From assembly GCA_947003375.1 (NCBI GenBank), contig CAMQOJ010000007.1:1-24443 (forward strand): a DNA stretch of 24,443 bases, read 5' to 3'. The translations under genes were made by a program, and so were the position numbers. Positions 7,241 through 14,874 of the stretch are shown piece by piece. Origin of the DNA: an uncultured Lachnospiraceae bacterium (lineage in GTDB: Bacteria; Bacillota; Clostridia; Lachnospirales; Lachnospiraceae). Within the stretch, counting starts at the first letter, position 1. Each line of letters begins with the position of its first letter. The notes beneath the pieces were generated by a model. The model saw only the letters and a list, made by a program, of their open reading frames with translations. It was not told where the DNA came from and made no database searches.

Positions 7241-8872
7241 CTACAAGAGTGCTCTAAGCTTCTCCGTCTCTTCCTCAATCGCCGCCTTATCGATTCTCCG
7301 GAACAGGATTTCTACTTCCGGAAGCCGATGGCCGGCCGGTACGGACTGCTTTTCCCAGCGGTTTGTCACCCCTAACCATCCGCGGACCTTCTCCGAGGAG
7401 AAGGGAAGGAAAGGAGCCAGCAGCACGGCCAGGTTCCCGACAATCTGCACGCATTGGTAGAGGGTGTCCTCGCAGGCCTTCCTGTCGGCAGTCCTGGCAA
7501 TCCAGGGCTGCCGGGCATCGAAGAATTTGTTGGCGCTCCTGACGAAATCGAATATCCGCTCCAGGGCATCCTTGAAAGAGCCTTTCTCAATCAGCCTGCC
7601 CACTGACGCATACAGCTCCCCAATCTGCCTGTCGATCTCAGGATCAGCCGCTCCCTCCGGCACGGCGCCGTCCAGGTACTTCTCAATGAACGCCAGAGAG
7701 CGGTTCACGAAATTTCCGTAGCCCCCGAGCAGCTCCCCGTTGTGGCTGTGGACGAATTCCCGCCAGGAGAAATCCGCGTCCTTCTTCTCCGGGCCGTTTG
7801 CCAGGAAGAAATAGCGGATGGAGTCGGCTTCGTAGCGCGCCAGCAGGTCTTTCACCCAAATGGCATAGTTCTGGCTGGTGGAGATTTTCCGCCCCTCCAG
7901 GGTCTGGTACTCGCTGGACACGATTCTGTCCGGCAGATGCCATCCCCCGCCGCTGCCCAGCAGAAGGGCAGGCAGGATAATGGTGTGGAAGGGGATGTTG
8001 TCCTTTCCGTGGACATAATAATGGATGGCGTCATCGCCCCAGAGCGCCCCAAAGTCCGCGCCCCGGTTTTCCGCGGCTGTCCTGCTGGCGGACAGATACC
8101 CCAGCACGTTCTCCGCCCAGATATAGATGGTCTTGCCCTCATAGCCCTCTCTGGGGACCGGTATCCCCCATTCCAGGTCTCTGGTCAGGGCCCGGTCCTG
8201 CAGGCCTTCCCGGATATATCTGTTCGTAAAGGCGGCGGCATTTTTCCGCCATTCGGGATGTGCGTCCACCAGGGCCTGGAGCTGCCTCTCCAAACGGGAG
8301 ATGGCGATATAGAGATGCTTCGCTTTCCGGAAGCCCACGGGCTTCCCGCAGGACGCGCAGACCGGATTCACAAGGGCCTCCGGTTCCAGCACCGTGCCGC
8401 AGGCATCGCACTGATCGCCCCTGGCCTCCTTCCCGCACCGAGGACATTTCCCAAGCACGAAGCGGTCTGCCAGAAAAGAGCCGCAGTCCTGGCAATAGGC
8501 CTGTGGGGCTTCCTTTTCGTAGACATACTCACTATCGTACAGTTTTCTGTGGAATTCCGTCACAAAGCTCCTGTGCTCCGCAGAGGAGGTCTTCGTATAC
8601 ACATCATAGCTGAAGCCCAGCCTCTGAAAGCAATCCGTAAATTCCCCATGATAGAAATCGCTGATTTCCCGGGGCGTCCTGTTCTCCTGTTTTGCCCGGA
8701 TGGTCACGGGCGTCCCGTGGCAGTCGCTTCCGGACACGAAGTACACATTGTCCCCCGCCGCCCTGTGGTATCTGGCCAATACGTCCCCGGGCAGCAGCCC
8801 CGCGATATGTCCGATATGCAGGGAGCCGTTTGCATAGGGCCATGCCCCGCCAATCAATATATTCTTTCCCAT
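7241..8872 (-). CDS. metG: Methionine--tRNA ligase
   Basis: A 543-residue cytoplasmic class I aminoacyl-tRNA synthetase that charges tRNA-Met. The HIGH motif is at residues 19-22 within PYANGSLHIGHIAG. The KMSKS counterpart is GRKISTS near residue 327. Between them lies the zinc-knuckle insertion with four Cys-x-x-Cys pairs (CQDC, CPRC, CDAC, CASC), the two-knuckle form. An alpha-helical anticodon-binding domain follows (FFLANGPEKKDADFSW onward). The C-terminal EMAP-II-like tRNA-binding domain found in longer MetRS proteins is absent, so this is the short form. The start ATG has GAGGTAAGGAAA upstream. Expression is governed by the T-box leader at 9005-9309 with an AUG specifier, which matches the product. 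It is the only gene in its transcription unit and ends at the shared terminator. Confidence 0.97.
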   Translation of the reverse strand: MGKNILIGGAWPYANGSLHIGHIAGLLPGDVLARYHRAAGDNVYFVSGSDCHGTPVTIRAKQENRTPREISDFYHGEFTDCFQRLGFSYDVYTKTSSAEHRSFVTEFHRKLYDSEYVYEKEAPQAYCQDCGSFLADRFVLGKCPRCGKEARGDQCDACGTVLEPEALVNPVCASCGKPVGFRKAKHLYIAISRLERQLQALVDAHPEWRKNAAAFTNRYIREGLQDRALTRDLEWGIPVPREGYEGKTIYIWAENVLGYLSASRTAAENRGADFGALWGDDAIHYYVHGKDNIPFHTIILPALLLGSGGGWHLPDRIVSSEYQTLEGRKISTSQNYAIWVKDLLARYEADSIRYFFLANGPEKKDADFSWREFVHSHNGELLGGYGNFVNRSLAFIEKYLDGAVPEGAADPEIDRQIGELYASVGRLIEKGSFKDALERIFDFVRSANKFFDARQPWIARTADRKACEDTLYQCVQIVGNLAVLLAPFLPFSSEKVRGWLGVTNRWEKQSVPAGHRLPEVEILFRRIDKAAIEEETEKLRALL

Positions 8873-8907
8873 TTTCCTTACCTCGTTTCTGAATTTATAC
8901 TACATGT

Positions 8908-8961
8908 CATGGAAAAAGAGCATTCCATGGAAGAAGAGCATTCCATGGAAGAAGAGCATTC
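8908..8961. repeat. Three tandem 18-bp repeats with a TTCCATGGAA core
   Basis: Three consecutive units of CATGGAAGAAGAGCATTC (8908-8925 with one A for G, 8926-8943, 8944-8961) are followed by a decayed fourth (CGATGAAAA). Each junction creates the 10-bp palindrome TTCCATGGAA. The array lies in the metG leader between the T-box terminator and the ribosome binding site. A near-identical single unit occurs at 16947-16964, so this is a dispersed element and not unique to metG. Confidence 0.9.
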
Positions 8962-9004
8962 CGATGAAAATTTCGTCCTTTTGTCCTCACATCATTTTCT
9001 CCAT

Positions 9005-9051
9005 GAAAAAAGCCCTCCTCTCTGAAAAATTTCTTTTTCAGGGACGAGAGC
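9005..9051 (-). terminator. Regulated terminator of the metG T-box leader
   Basis: On the - strand a stem of about 18 bp with two mismatches (GCTCTCGTCCCTGAAAAA pairing with TTTTTCAGAGAGGAGGGC) is followed by six T residues. It lies just 3' of the T-box motif, as expected for transcription attenuation. Confidence 0.88.
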
Positions 9052-9309
9052 TTAAGGCCTGAGCTTCGTGTTACCACCCTAAATTCGCCCATGCCTCACG
9101 ACTTGGGCCTCATCGGCTGCAGACGAGAAATGACTCATCGATAGCCTGGCACTGTAACGGGTGCGCCCGTCGCAGCCTTGGCCCGGGGGCTTCGGTGCGC
9201 GGCTCCGAGACCATGTTCGGCGGTTCCTTCCGTGCCTGTTCTCACCCCTCAGGCTCTCTGTGACCTATCTAACCGCTTACTCTTCTCTTCACAGCCTTTG
9301 CTTCCTGTA
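9005..9309 (-). promoter_or_regulatory. T-box riboswitch, Met (AUG) specifier, controlling metG
   Basis: Reading the - strand, the leader begins about 9309. It contains the stem I elements CAGAGAGC and GGGTGAGAACAGG, and the specifier context GAAC-AUG-G with the codon at 9214-9212. The T-box sequence AGGGTGGTAACACG is at 9081-9067, close to the family consensus AGGGTGGTACCGCG. AGGG of the T-box can pair with CCCT at 9044-9041 to form an antiterminator that competes with the terminator at 9005-9051. By the known mechanism, uncharged tRNA-Met pairs with the specifier and the T-box bulge and lets transcription reach metG. The specifier agrees with the gene, which strongly supports the call. Stem I details were read by eye. 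Confidence 0.92.
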
Positions 9310-9315
9310 TGGAAA

Positions 9316-9344
9316 AGCATACCGCTGATTCGGCGGTTTGTCAA
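9316..9344 (-). promoter_or_regulatory. Promoter of the metG T-box leader
   Basis: On the - strand TTGACA (9344-9339) is followed by a 17-base spacer and TATGCT (9321-9316). The -35 is perfect and the -10 has four of six consensus bases. Transcription would start near 9309, directly at the 5' end of the T-box leader. Confidence 0.8.
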
Positions 9345-9391
9345 TGTTTTCTGCCTGGAAATCTGAAATTTCGGATTCATAAAATTTCAAC

Positions 9392-9420
9392 TTGCCACGA
9401 AGAAGGCATTGTGCTATACT
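9392..9420 (+). promoter_or_regulatory. Promoter of the Rpn-like/flavodoxin unit
   Basis: TTGCCA at 9392-9397, a 17-base spacer and TATACT at 9415-9420 form a good promoter on the + strand, back to back with the metG promoter. Transcription from about 9427 leaves a leader of roughly 215 bases before the first gene (start 9643). That leader is GC-rich and holds the palindrome GGAGGGCCCTCC near 9588-9599, but I recognise no riboswitch in it. Confidence 0.7.
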
Positions 9421-9642
9421 GAATCCATTCAATGGAGCGCAGACGGCTCCGGACAGATTCGGCAAGCAGGACATTCGGGCCGCGCCAGGCAGCGCGGGAC
9501 TATAATTTCTGACATTCTATCATTCAGAACACCCTGCTTAAGACCAACGATTCGACATAGGCAGGGGAAGGGAGCGGGCTCCGGCAGAGGAGGGCCCTCC
9601 GGCGCTGTACCGTCATCCGCGCCCCCTGCGGAAAGGAAGGCC

Positions 9643-10650
9643 ATGGGGGGACCAAACAATGTGCTGAGGGTGTACATGAAGCGCCCGGACAGGATACGCT
9701 CGGTACTGGAATACTATCTGAGGGAGGAGCTGCCGGTGGACTGGGAGTGCCGTCAGCGGGACGGGTTCCTGCCGACGCGGGACAGGAAGGGGAGGCTGAC
9801 GTTCCGGGAGAGGGACTACCTGGGGGAGGCCAGGGCCTGGGGCGTGCGCTTCCTGTTGGGAATAGAGAACCAGCAGACCGTGAACCTGACCTATCCCTGG
9901 CGTCTGATGGAGATGGACTGCCTGACCTATGGAAGGGAGATAGAGGCCATACGGGAGGGGAACGAGGAAAGCGGCGCGGGATACGGGCCGGAGGACGACT
10001 TCAAATACCGCTTCCGCAAGGGCGACGTGCTGGAGCCTGTGGTGGACCTGATGCTGTATTGGGGGAAGAAGGAGTGGAAAGGGCCCAAAACCCTGAAGGG
10101 CATGATGCGGGACATGTCGCCGATGCCCCGTAGGCTCCGCAGGCTGGTGGGGGACTACCGGACGGCCATGATCCCCATGCGGTTCATACCGGACGAAGAC
10201 CTGAGGAGGATGGGCTCCGACCTGAAGTACGTGCTGGGGATACTGAAATGCACATCCTCCAGGAAGCAGTATGAGCAGTATATCCTGGAGAACCGGGAAT
10301 ACTTCGCCAGGATACCCAGGAGCGCGGTGGATGTGATCGACGTGTTCACGAACATCGGGGACATCAGGAGCCGTCTACAGTATGAATGGAACCAGGACAA
10401 TGGGGAGGAGGAGACAGACATGTGCAAAGCTTTGGAGGACATCAAAAAGCATGAAATGGAAAAGGGCGTAAAGGTAGGCAGGAAACAGGGACGAAAGCAG
10501 GGCATCGAACAGGGCGAGCGGCTGGGGACCCTCAAGACCCTGTGCGCCCTGGTCAATGACGGCCTCCTGAAAGCGGACGAAGCCGCCAGACGTGCGAACC
10601 TGTCGAAGAAGGCTTTCGGCATGGAGATGAAGAAGGCGGGATATCGATAG
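9643..10650 (+). CDS. Rpn/PD-(D/E)XK nuclease-like family protein
   Basis: About 335 residues. It belongs to the large Clostridia group annotated as Rpn-family recombination-promoting nuclease or PD-(D/E)XK transposase-like proteins. The core marks are visible: NVLRVYMKRPDRIRSVLEYY at the N-terminus, then FLLGIENQQTVNLTYPWRLM, which carries the E-x-Q form of the PD-(D/E)XK catalytic signature, then PVVDLMLYWGKKEWKGPKTL. The C-terminus has the usual charged Gly-repeat linker (VGRKQGRKQGIEQGERLG) and a helical tail. The start at 9643 has GGAAAGGAAGG in front and gives a full-length family N-terminus; the open frame upstream is not family-like. A diverged relative lies at 20204-21100. The flavodoxin gene follows after 35 bp. 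Catalytic activity is uncertain. Confidence 0.8.
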   Translation: MGGPNNVLRVYMKRPDRIRSVLEYYLREELPVDWECRQRDGFLPTRDRKGRLTFRERDYLGEARAWGVRFLLGIENQQTVNLTYPWRLMEMDCLTYGREIEAIREGNEESGAGYGPEDDFKYRFRKGDVLEPVVDLMLYWGKKEWKGPKTLKGMMRDMSPMPRRLRRLVGDYRTAMIPMRFIPDEDLRRMGSDLKYVLGILKCTSSRKQYEQYILENREYFARIPRSAVDVIDVFTNIGDIRSRLQYEWNQDNGEEETDMCKALEDIKKHEMEKGVKVGRKQGRKQGIEQGERLGTLKTLCALVNDGLLKADEAARRANLSKKAFGMEMKKAGYR

Positions 10651-10685
10651 AAAAGGAACCTGATGAAGCCAAAAGGAGGCATGAA

Positions 10686-11129
10686 ATGAAAACGATTCTC
10701 ATCTATGAGTCCACCCATCACGGAAACACCAAAAAACTGGTGGATGCGGTGGCGAAGCGATATGGAATCCGGACAGCGACAGTGGAGGAAGCTGCTGCAA
10801 TGGATTTGAGCGCCTATGACAGGATTGGCATAGCATCCGGCGTGGCCTTCGGAAAATTTTATGAGGCCACGGAGCGGTTCATGGACAACTCTCTGCCGAA
10901 GGGGAAAGACGTATTTTTCCTGTATACTTGCGGAAATGACAGCGGGAAATACGCGAATTCGGTTTCGGCGAAGGCCAGAGCCAGGGACTGCAGGGTGCTC
11001 GGAGTCTATGGATGCCGCGGCTTTGACACCTTCGGGCCGTTCAAGCTGATAGGGGGCATCGCGAAGGGACATCCCACACAGAACGAGATTGACGGCGCGG
11101 TGGAGTTTTATGGGAGCCTGGCGGAGTAG
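10686..11129 (+). CDS. Flavodoxin family protein
   Basis: A 147-residue cytoplasmic FMN-binding electron carrier or flavodoxin-like domain. The phosphate-binding loop is at residues 8-16 (ESTHHGNTK) directly after the first beta strand (MKTILIY). The FMN ring contacts probably lie in GVAFGKF and the TCGND loop. Length is normal for a short flavodoxin. AGGAGG at 10673-10678 fixes the start, and an out-of-frame ATG at 10681 is ignored. It probably shares the transcript of the Rpn-like gene 35 bp upstream, but a functional link is not evident. In the same frame, 49 sense codons follow the TAG stop (see findings). Confidence 0.88.
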   Translation: MKTILIYESTHHGNTKKLVDAVAKRYGIRTATVEEAAAMDLSAYDRIGIASGVAFGKFYEATERFMDNSLPKGKDVFFLYTCGNDSGKYANSVSAKARARDCRVLGVYGCRGFDTFGPFKLIGGIAKGHPTQNEIDGAVEFYGSLAE

Positions 11130-11251
11130 AAGGCTCCTGGGGATTTGGATAGGTGGTTTGAGCTTCTGCGGAATCCGCAGAAGGATGGACAGGACGGGCT
11201 GCAGGATGCGGATGCATGGCCGGAAGATTGGGCGGAGAGGATAAGGGGCAA

Positions 11252-11956
11252 ATGGGAGAGCAGACAGGAGGACGTATAGCCGATAGGATACAAGCTGAAT
11301 TATGGGAACTGCAGGACGAGGGCTACAGGGACTTCCACGCAAAACTGATTCCCACCGTGGCACGGGAGAAGATCATCGGCGTGCGCACCCCGCAGGTGCG
11401 CACGCTGGCAAAAAAATGGGCGAAAGACCCTGGAATCGGGGAATTCCTGGCACAGCTCCCCCATAAATACTATGACGAAGATAATGTCCATGCCTTTATC
11501 GTAGAGCAGTTTAAAGACTATGGGGAATGCCTGGAGCAGACGGAGCGCTTCCTGCCTTACATCGACAATTGGGCCACCTGCGACATGATGGCCCCGAAAG
11601 TGTTCGCCAGACACACAGACAAGCTTCTGGAGCCTATCCGGCGTTGGATTTCCTCCACGGAGACCTACACTGTCCGCTTCGGAATAGGGATGCTGATGCG
11701 CTTCTATCTGGATGAGGTGTCCCGGCCGGAGTACCCCGAGTGGGTGGCGGCAATCCGTTCGGAGGAGTACTATGTCAACATGATGCGGGCATGGTATTTC
11801 GCCACGGCCCTGGCCAAGCAGTACGAGACGGTGGTTCCGTTCCTGGAGGAGAGGCGGCTGGATGCCTGGACGCACAACAAGGCCATACAGAAAGCCCGCG
11901 AGAGCAACCGGGTGACGGCGGAGCAGAAAGAGTATCTGAAAGGGTTAAAAGTATGA
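11252..11956 (+). CDS. AlkD-like DNA alkylation repair protein
   Basis: About 234 residues, an all-helical HEAT-like repeat protein of the DNA alkylation repair (AlkC/AlkD) family, which removes bulky or positively charged alkylated bases. The family N-terminus WELQDEGYRDFHAKLIPTV and GVRTPQVRTLAK is clear. NWATCD supplies the Trp and Asp equivalents of the AlkD active site, and MRAWYFATAL supplies the later Trp. The ATG at 11252 is preferred (AAGGGG upstream and a family-like short lead). An earlier in-frame ATG at 11216 adds 12 unsupported residues. Its stop overlaps the start of the HAD gene as ATGA at 11953-11956, so the two are translationally coupled. Confidence 0.88.
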   Translation: MGEQTGGRIADRIQAELWELQDEGYRDFHAKLIPTVAREKIIGVRTPQVRTLAKKWAKDPGIGEFLAQLPHKYYDEDNVHAFIVEQFKDYGECLEQTERFLPYIDNWATCDMMAPKVFARHTDKLLEPIRRWISSTETYTVRFGIGMLMRFYLDEVSRPEYPEWVAAIRSEEYYVNMMRAWYFATALAKQYETVVPFLEERRLDAWTHNKAIQKARESNRVTAEQKEYLKGLKV

Positions 11957-12729
11957 ATGCCAAAATGATTTTGACGGATTTGGATTACACGCTGCTGCAT
12001 TCTGATGGCAGCATATCAGGATATACAAAGCAGATTTTGAAAACATGCCAGAGCAGAGGAATCCTTATCGCGATTGCCACTGCCCGGTACTGGATAGGGG
12101 CAGAACGGTACATAGAAGAAATCCAACCGGACTACGAAATCACTACGGATGGGACTCTGATCCATCAGCGTGGGATACAAGTTTACAGCTGTAGCATGGA
12201 TACGGCTGATGCGAACCGGATTATACAAGAGCTGAAAGGACAGAATCCAGATACGGAAATAACAGTGGCATCAGGACGTCGAGTCTTTTGGAACAGTCAT
12301 CACATATCGGAGTCGGAGAAGCTATATAAAGCCGTCTTCTGTGATTATGAGAAGCCCCTATCCGGCCCGGTCAATAAAATCGTGGCGGAACTTCTCGATA
12401 GCCGCGTGGCGGAAGAAATTGCAGATAGAAATCATTGCCGCCTACAAGGTTATCGGGGAGAGGACTGGTACGCTTTCCTGCCGGAAAAATCGGGCAAGAT
12501 ACAGGCAATCGTGGAGTTGGCAAAGCTGTTGGATATCCCTTTAGACGATATTGTATCTTTTGGCGATGATGTAAATGATATGGAAATGCTTCGAATCTGC
12601 GGTATGGGAGTCGCTGTCTCCAATGCGGTTGCGGATGTAAAGGCCGCTGCGGATTGTGTCGCATGGTCCAACGATGAGGACGGTGTGGCCCATTGGATTG
12701 AGAAAAATATACTTGCCGCAGGGACGTGA
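11953..12729 (+). CDS. Cof-type HAD family phosphatase
   Basis: A 258-residue cytoplasmic haloacid dehalogenase-superfamily phosphatase of the Cof/YidA (type IIB cap) kind. Motif I is TDLDYTLL with nucleophile Asp9 and Asp11. Motif II is the Thr in IATAR. Motif III/IV is FGDDVNDMEML near residue 205. The substrate is probably a sugar phosphate or similar small phosphate ester, but this cannot be told from sequence. It starts inside the AlkD stop codon (ATGA overlap). Its codon use is more AT-rich than the flanking genes, which may indicate a separate origin. Confidence 0.92.
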   Translation: MNAKMILTDLDYTLLHSDGSISGYTKQILKTCQSRGILIAIATARYWIGAERYIEEIQPDYEITTDGTLIHQRGIQVYSCSMDTADANRIIQELKGQNPDTEITVASGRRVFWNSHHISESEKLYKAVFCDYEKPLSGPVNKIVAELLDSRVAEEIADRNHCRLQGYRGEDWYAFLPEKSGKIQAIVELAKLLDIPLDDIVSFGDDVNDMEMLRICGMGVAVSNAVADVKAAADCVAWSNDEDGVAHWIEKNILAAGT

Positions 12730-12783
12730 ATGCTGAAATCAATAAAATCTTACTGGTATTGGATAGCGAAAAGGAAGAGCGAC

Positions 12784-13290
12784 ATGATGCACGAAAAAGG
12801 AAAGAAATCAGAAAATACAGCAACAATACGGCTGGCAACAGAGCAGGACTATGACGCAGTGGAACGGATCATGAAACAGGTACACAGGATGCATGTGTGC
12901 TGGAGGCCGGATATCTATGTAGATATGGATCCCATACTGCCCTGCGACAGATACCTGGCCCATCTGGCGGAGGAGCAGGTCTTAGTGGCAGACCTGGAGG
13001 GGGAAGTGGTGGGACTGCTGATCTACCTTGTCCGCCATATCTCTGGCGGCCCGGTAAAAGAGCGGGACGTGCTGTTCGTGGACTCCATGGCGGTGGAGGA
13101 GCGCTACCGGGGGCAGGGCATCGGACGCAGACTGTTCGACACATTGCTGGAGCTGTGCAGGGAGCGGGGATATGACGGTCTGGAGCTGCAGGTCAATGCC
13201 AGGAACGCAGGGGCCAGGGCCATGTATGAGAAATACGGGTTTACGGAGAAATCGGTGAATATGGAGTTTTTGAAGCTTTCCGTTAAATGA
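12784..13290 (+). CDS. GNAT family N-acetyltransferase
   Basis: About 168 residues. The acetyl-CoA binding motif A is VEERYRGQGIGRRLF. The C-terminal motif B region is LQVNARNAGARAMYEKYGF. The frame is open from an ATG at 12730 that abuts the HAD stop codon. The ATG at 12784 has AAAAGGAAG about 7 bases upstream and leads directly into the GNAT fold (TIRLATEQDYDAVERIM), so it is preferred. The acetyl acceptor is unknown. It is the last gene of the + strand block before the convergent - strand genes. Confidence 0.87.
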   Translation: MMHEKGKKSENTATIRLATEQDYDAVERIMKQVHRMHVCWRPDIYVDMDPILPCDRYLAHLAEEQVLVADLEGEVVGLLIYLVRHISGGPVKERDVLFVDSMAVEERYRGQGIGRRLFDTLLELCRERGYDGLELQVNARNAGARAMYEKYGFTEKSVNMEFLKLSVK

Positions 13291-13307
13291 GACGCGCTTT
13301 TTTGGCT

Positions 13308-13355
13308 GCAGGCGCATCCTCCCCCGCAGCAGAGCTGCGGGAAAATGCGCCCTGC
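13308..13355. other. Nested hairpin between convergent genes
   Basis: GCAGGCGCAT (13308-13317) pairs with ATGCGCCCTGC (13345-13355) apart from one bulged C. Inside it CCCGCAG (13323-13329) pairs with CTGCGGG (13335-13341). The element separates two convergent genes, but neither strand has a T run after the stem, so it is not a standard intrinsic terminator. It may protect 3' ends. Confidence 0.6.
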
Positions 13356-13359
13356 GGAA

Positions 13360-13824
13360 TCAGAGCCGCCGGATGGGGAAGAACATGTACTGCTTTCCTG
13401 TCTCCGGACAGGTGAAATCATGCACGGCTCCTGCCAGGGAGAGGCTGTTCTCCTCCAGCCAGTTCAGCATTTCTGGGAAGACGTTCCTGTCGTCGCATTC
13501 TACATAGGCATATTCGAAGCCCGGAACCACCCATTTCGTCCAGCCCTCCGGGGCCTGTGCCTCATCATCGCATTCCACCCCGGCCAGATACAGCCCTTTG
13601 GTGAACCCCTCCTCCCAGGGCCGAAAGGAGCGGGAAAAATCGGACATGGCACCCCAGATGCCGGCCAGGCCGCCGTTTTCGTCCTTTTTCGCCAGATGCT
13701 GTACCTCCGCGAAATGGGAGTTGGCATCCTCCCACAGCCTCCGGATGAAGCCCTCGCCGTCCCGGGTGGAGCCCTCCTTGCCGATTACGGTAAAAGATTC
13801 CTTGATGCACTTGTTTACGTTCAT
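13360..13824 (-). CDS. GyrI-like small-molecule-binding protein
   Basis: About 154 residues resembling the GyrI-like/AraC effector-binding fold (SHV2 repeat). WTKWVVPGFEYAYVECDD and the AGVECDDEAQAPEGW segment are typical of the ligand-pocket half, and the protein ends PETGKQYMFFPIRRL. No DNA-binding domain is present, so it is a stand-alone ligand sensor or binder. The ATG at 13824 has GGAGG 7 bases upstream; the frame is open further but without support. It follows the GNAT gene by 13 bp in the same operon, which suggests acetylation and binding of a related small molecule. That link is inference. Confidence 0.75.
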   Translation of the reverse strand: MNVNKCIKESFTVIGKEGSTRDGEGFIRRLWEDANSHFAEVQHLAKKDENGGLAGIWGAMSDFSRSFRPWEEGFTKGLYLAGVECDDEAQAPEGWTKWVVPGFEYAYVECDDRNVFPEMLNWLEENSLSLAGAVHDFTCPETGKQYMFFPIRRL

Positions 13825-13837
13825 TGATATACCTCCA

Positions 13838-14482
13838 TTATGTATCGCGCTGCGCAAGAATCTCCTCCATGGACGCGGCATCGAAGGCCTCCAGCGCCCT
13901 GTGACCTGTCAGCGCTTTCATGATTCGCCATCCTTCCAGGCAGTTGACGGCATTCTGGGGCAGCGGGAGGAAGCCCAGATCCAGGTAGACCTTGCAGGCC
14001 AGCCAGGTGGTGGTCTGGGTGGGGATTTTGGCATGGGTATAGTTTAGATTCCGCATGATATCCAGCACATGGGTAATCAGAGGCTTCGCCAGGCCTTTTC
14101 CCTGCTGCTCCCTGCGGACGGCCACCCAGTGTAGCCAGCCGGAACCGGATTTGTCCCGGCCGGTGATGTCGTAGTAGGCCGTGGCGGTGGCCACCTTCTC
14201 GCCCTCCCCATTCTCCACAAATACCATACGGTTCAGGAGAGAATCCTCCCTGCCGCCGTAATATCTGTTCCAGGCCTCCAGCCCCTGCTCATAGGTGGAG
14301 AATTCCTTTGCGGACTTCTCGATGTCAATCCAGCTATCCCTGTCCCCGTACTGATAGAAGACGAAGCGGTAGCCTTCCGGAAGGGGAAGCTGGGGGACAT
14401 TGTCCAGATCCTGTTCCAGCAGCAGTTCGTAGTGTTTTATCCGATGGTCATGATTGTCGAATTGGATGGCTGTCTGTTCCAT
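13838..14482 (-). CDS. GNAT family N-acetyltransferase
   Basis: A 214-residue acetyltransferase with an N-terminal extension of about 60 residues before the GNAT fold. The acetyl-CoA site is WVAVRREQQGKGLAKPL (motif A), and IPTQTTTWLACKVYLDLGF is the downstream motif B-like region. AGGAGG sits 8 bases before the start. It is the first gene of a two-gene unit with the GyrI-like protein, expressed from the promoter at 14553-14581. Confidence 0.87.
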   Translation of the reverse strand: MEQTAIQFDNHDHRIKHYELLLEQDLDNVPQLPLPEGYRFVFYQYGDRDSWIDIEKSAKEFSTYEQGLEAWNRYYGGREDSLLNRMVFVENGEGEKVATATAYYDITGRDKSGSGWLHWVAVRREQQGKGLAKPLITHVLDIMRNLNYTHAKIPTQTTTWLACKVYLDLGFLPLPQNAVNCLEGWRIMKALTGHRALEAFDAASMEEILAQRDT

Positions 14483-14552
14483 TGCGATGCCTCCTGAGAG
14501 CCTTGCCCGTCATGGGCTGTATCGGTTGCCTGTGAAGTTCCGTAATGCCATA

Positions 14553-14581
14553 ACGGTATCATAATTCGGTTTCCGTGTCAA
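14553..14581 (-). promoter_or_regulatory. Promoter of the GNAT/GyrI-like operon
   Basis: On the - strand a perfect TTGACA (14581-14576), a 17-base spacer and TACCGT (14558-14553) precede the GNAT start by about 70 bases. The -10 keeps only the three most conserved positions (TA....T), so strength may depend on an activator. Confidence 0.6.
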
Positions 14582-14874
14582 GGTGCGGAGGGATTCCGCC
14601 ATGCCGGGTTTCCGGATGCACATGTCACATACGGACGGAAAACCTGGATTCCTGGTTTGTGGCATGGTGCCATAGATTCCCGCAGCTTGTCATGTGGATT
14701 GGGTTCGGGATTATCGGCCTGGTGTTCACGCTTTTGGCGATAGCATTGTTCCGCCTGACCAGAGAAGGTGCAACGTGACTGCATGCATTGAAGAATTGAA
14801 GAACGGCATGGCCCGCAGGCCATGCCGTTTGCGCTGGGTGAGGCATTTTTGACAGGCTCCGGAGCATTGTTCCC
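14582..14874. other. Intergenic region with an 11-bp perfect hairpin
   Basis: This gap of about 290 bp holds ACGGCATGGCC (14803-14813) perfectly paired with GGCCATGCCGT (14818-14828) around a CGCA loop, about 45 bases downstream of the BtrH-like stop on the - strand. TTCTTCAATTCTTC follows it on that strand, so it may act as a weak terminator. A short + strand frame encodes one possible membrane helix (LVMWIGFGIIGLVFTLLAIALF cut here to its hydrophobic character) near 14692-14778, but it has no ribosome binding site and is not called. Confidence 0.5.

Noticed and set aside
7742..9092. Peptide made from the 18-bp repeats (MEEEHS repeats)
   Set aside because: The frame continues from an antisense shadow of metG. 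The repeat lies in a transcribed leader of the other strand, so coding use is not supported.
13295..13355. Intrinsic terminator for the GNAT gene
   Set aside because: The T run (13298-13303) comes before the hairpin, not after it, and on the other strand the hairpin is followed by A residues.
14575..14778. Small + strand ORF with one hydrophobic segment near its C-terminus
   Set aside because: The GTG start lies inside the promoter of the opposite gene, there is no ribosome binding site, and the N-terminal half does not look like protein. At most it is a remnant or a very short peptide from 14692.
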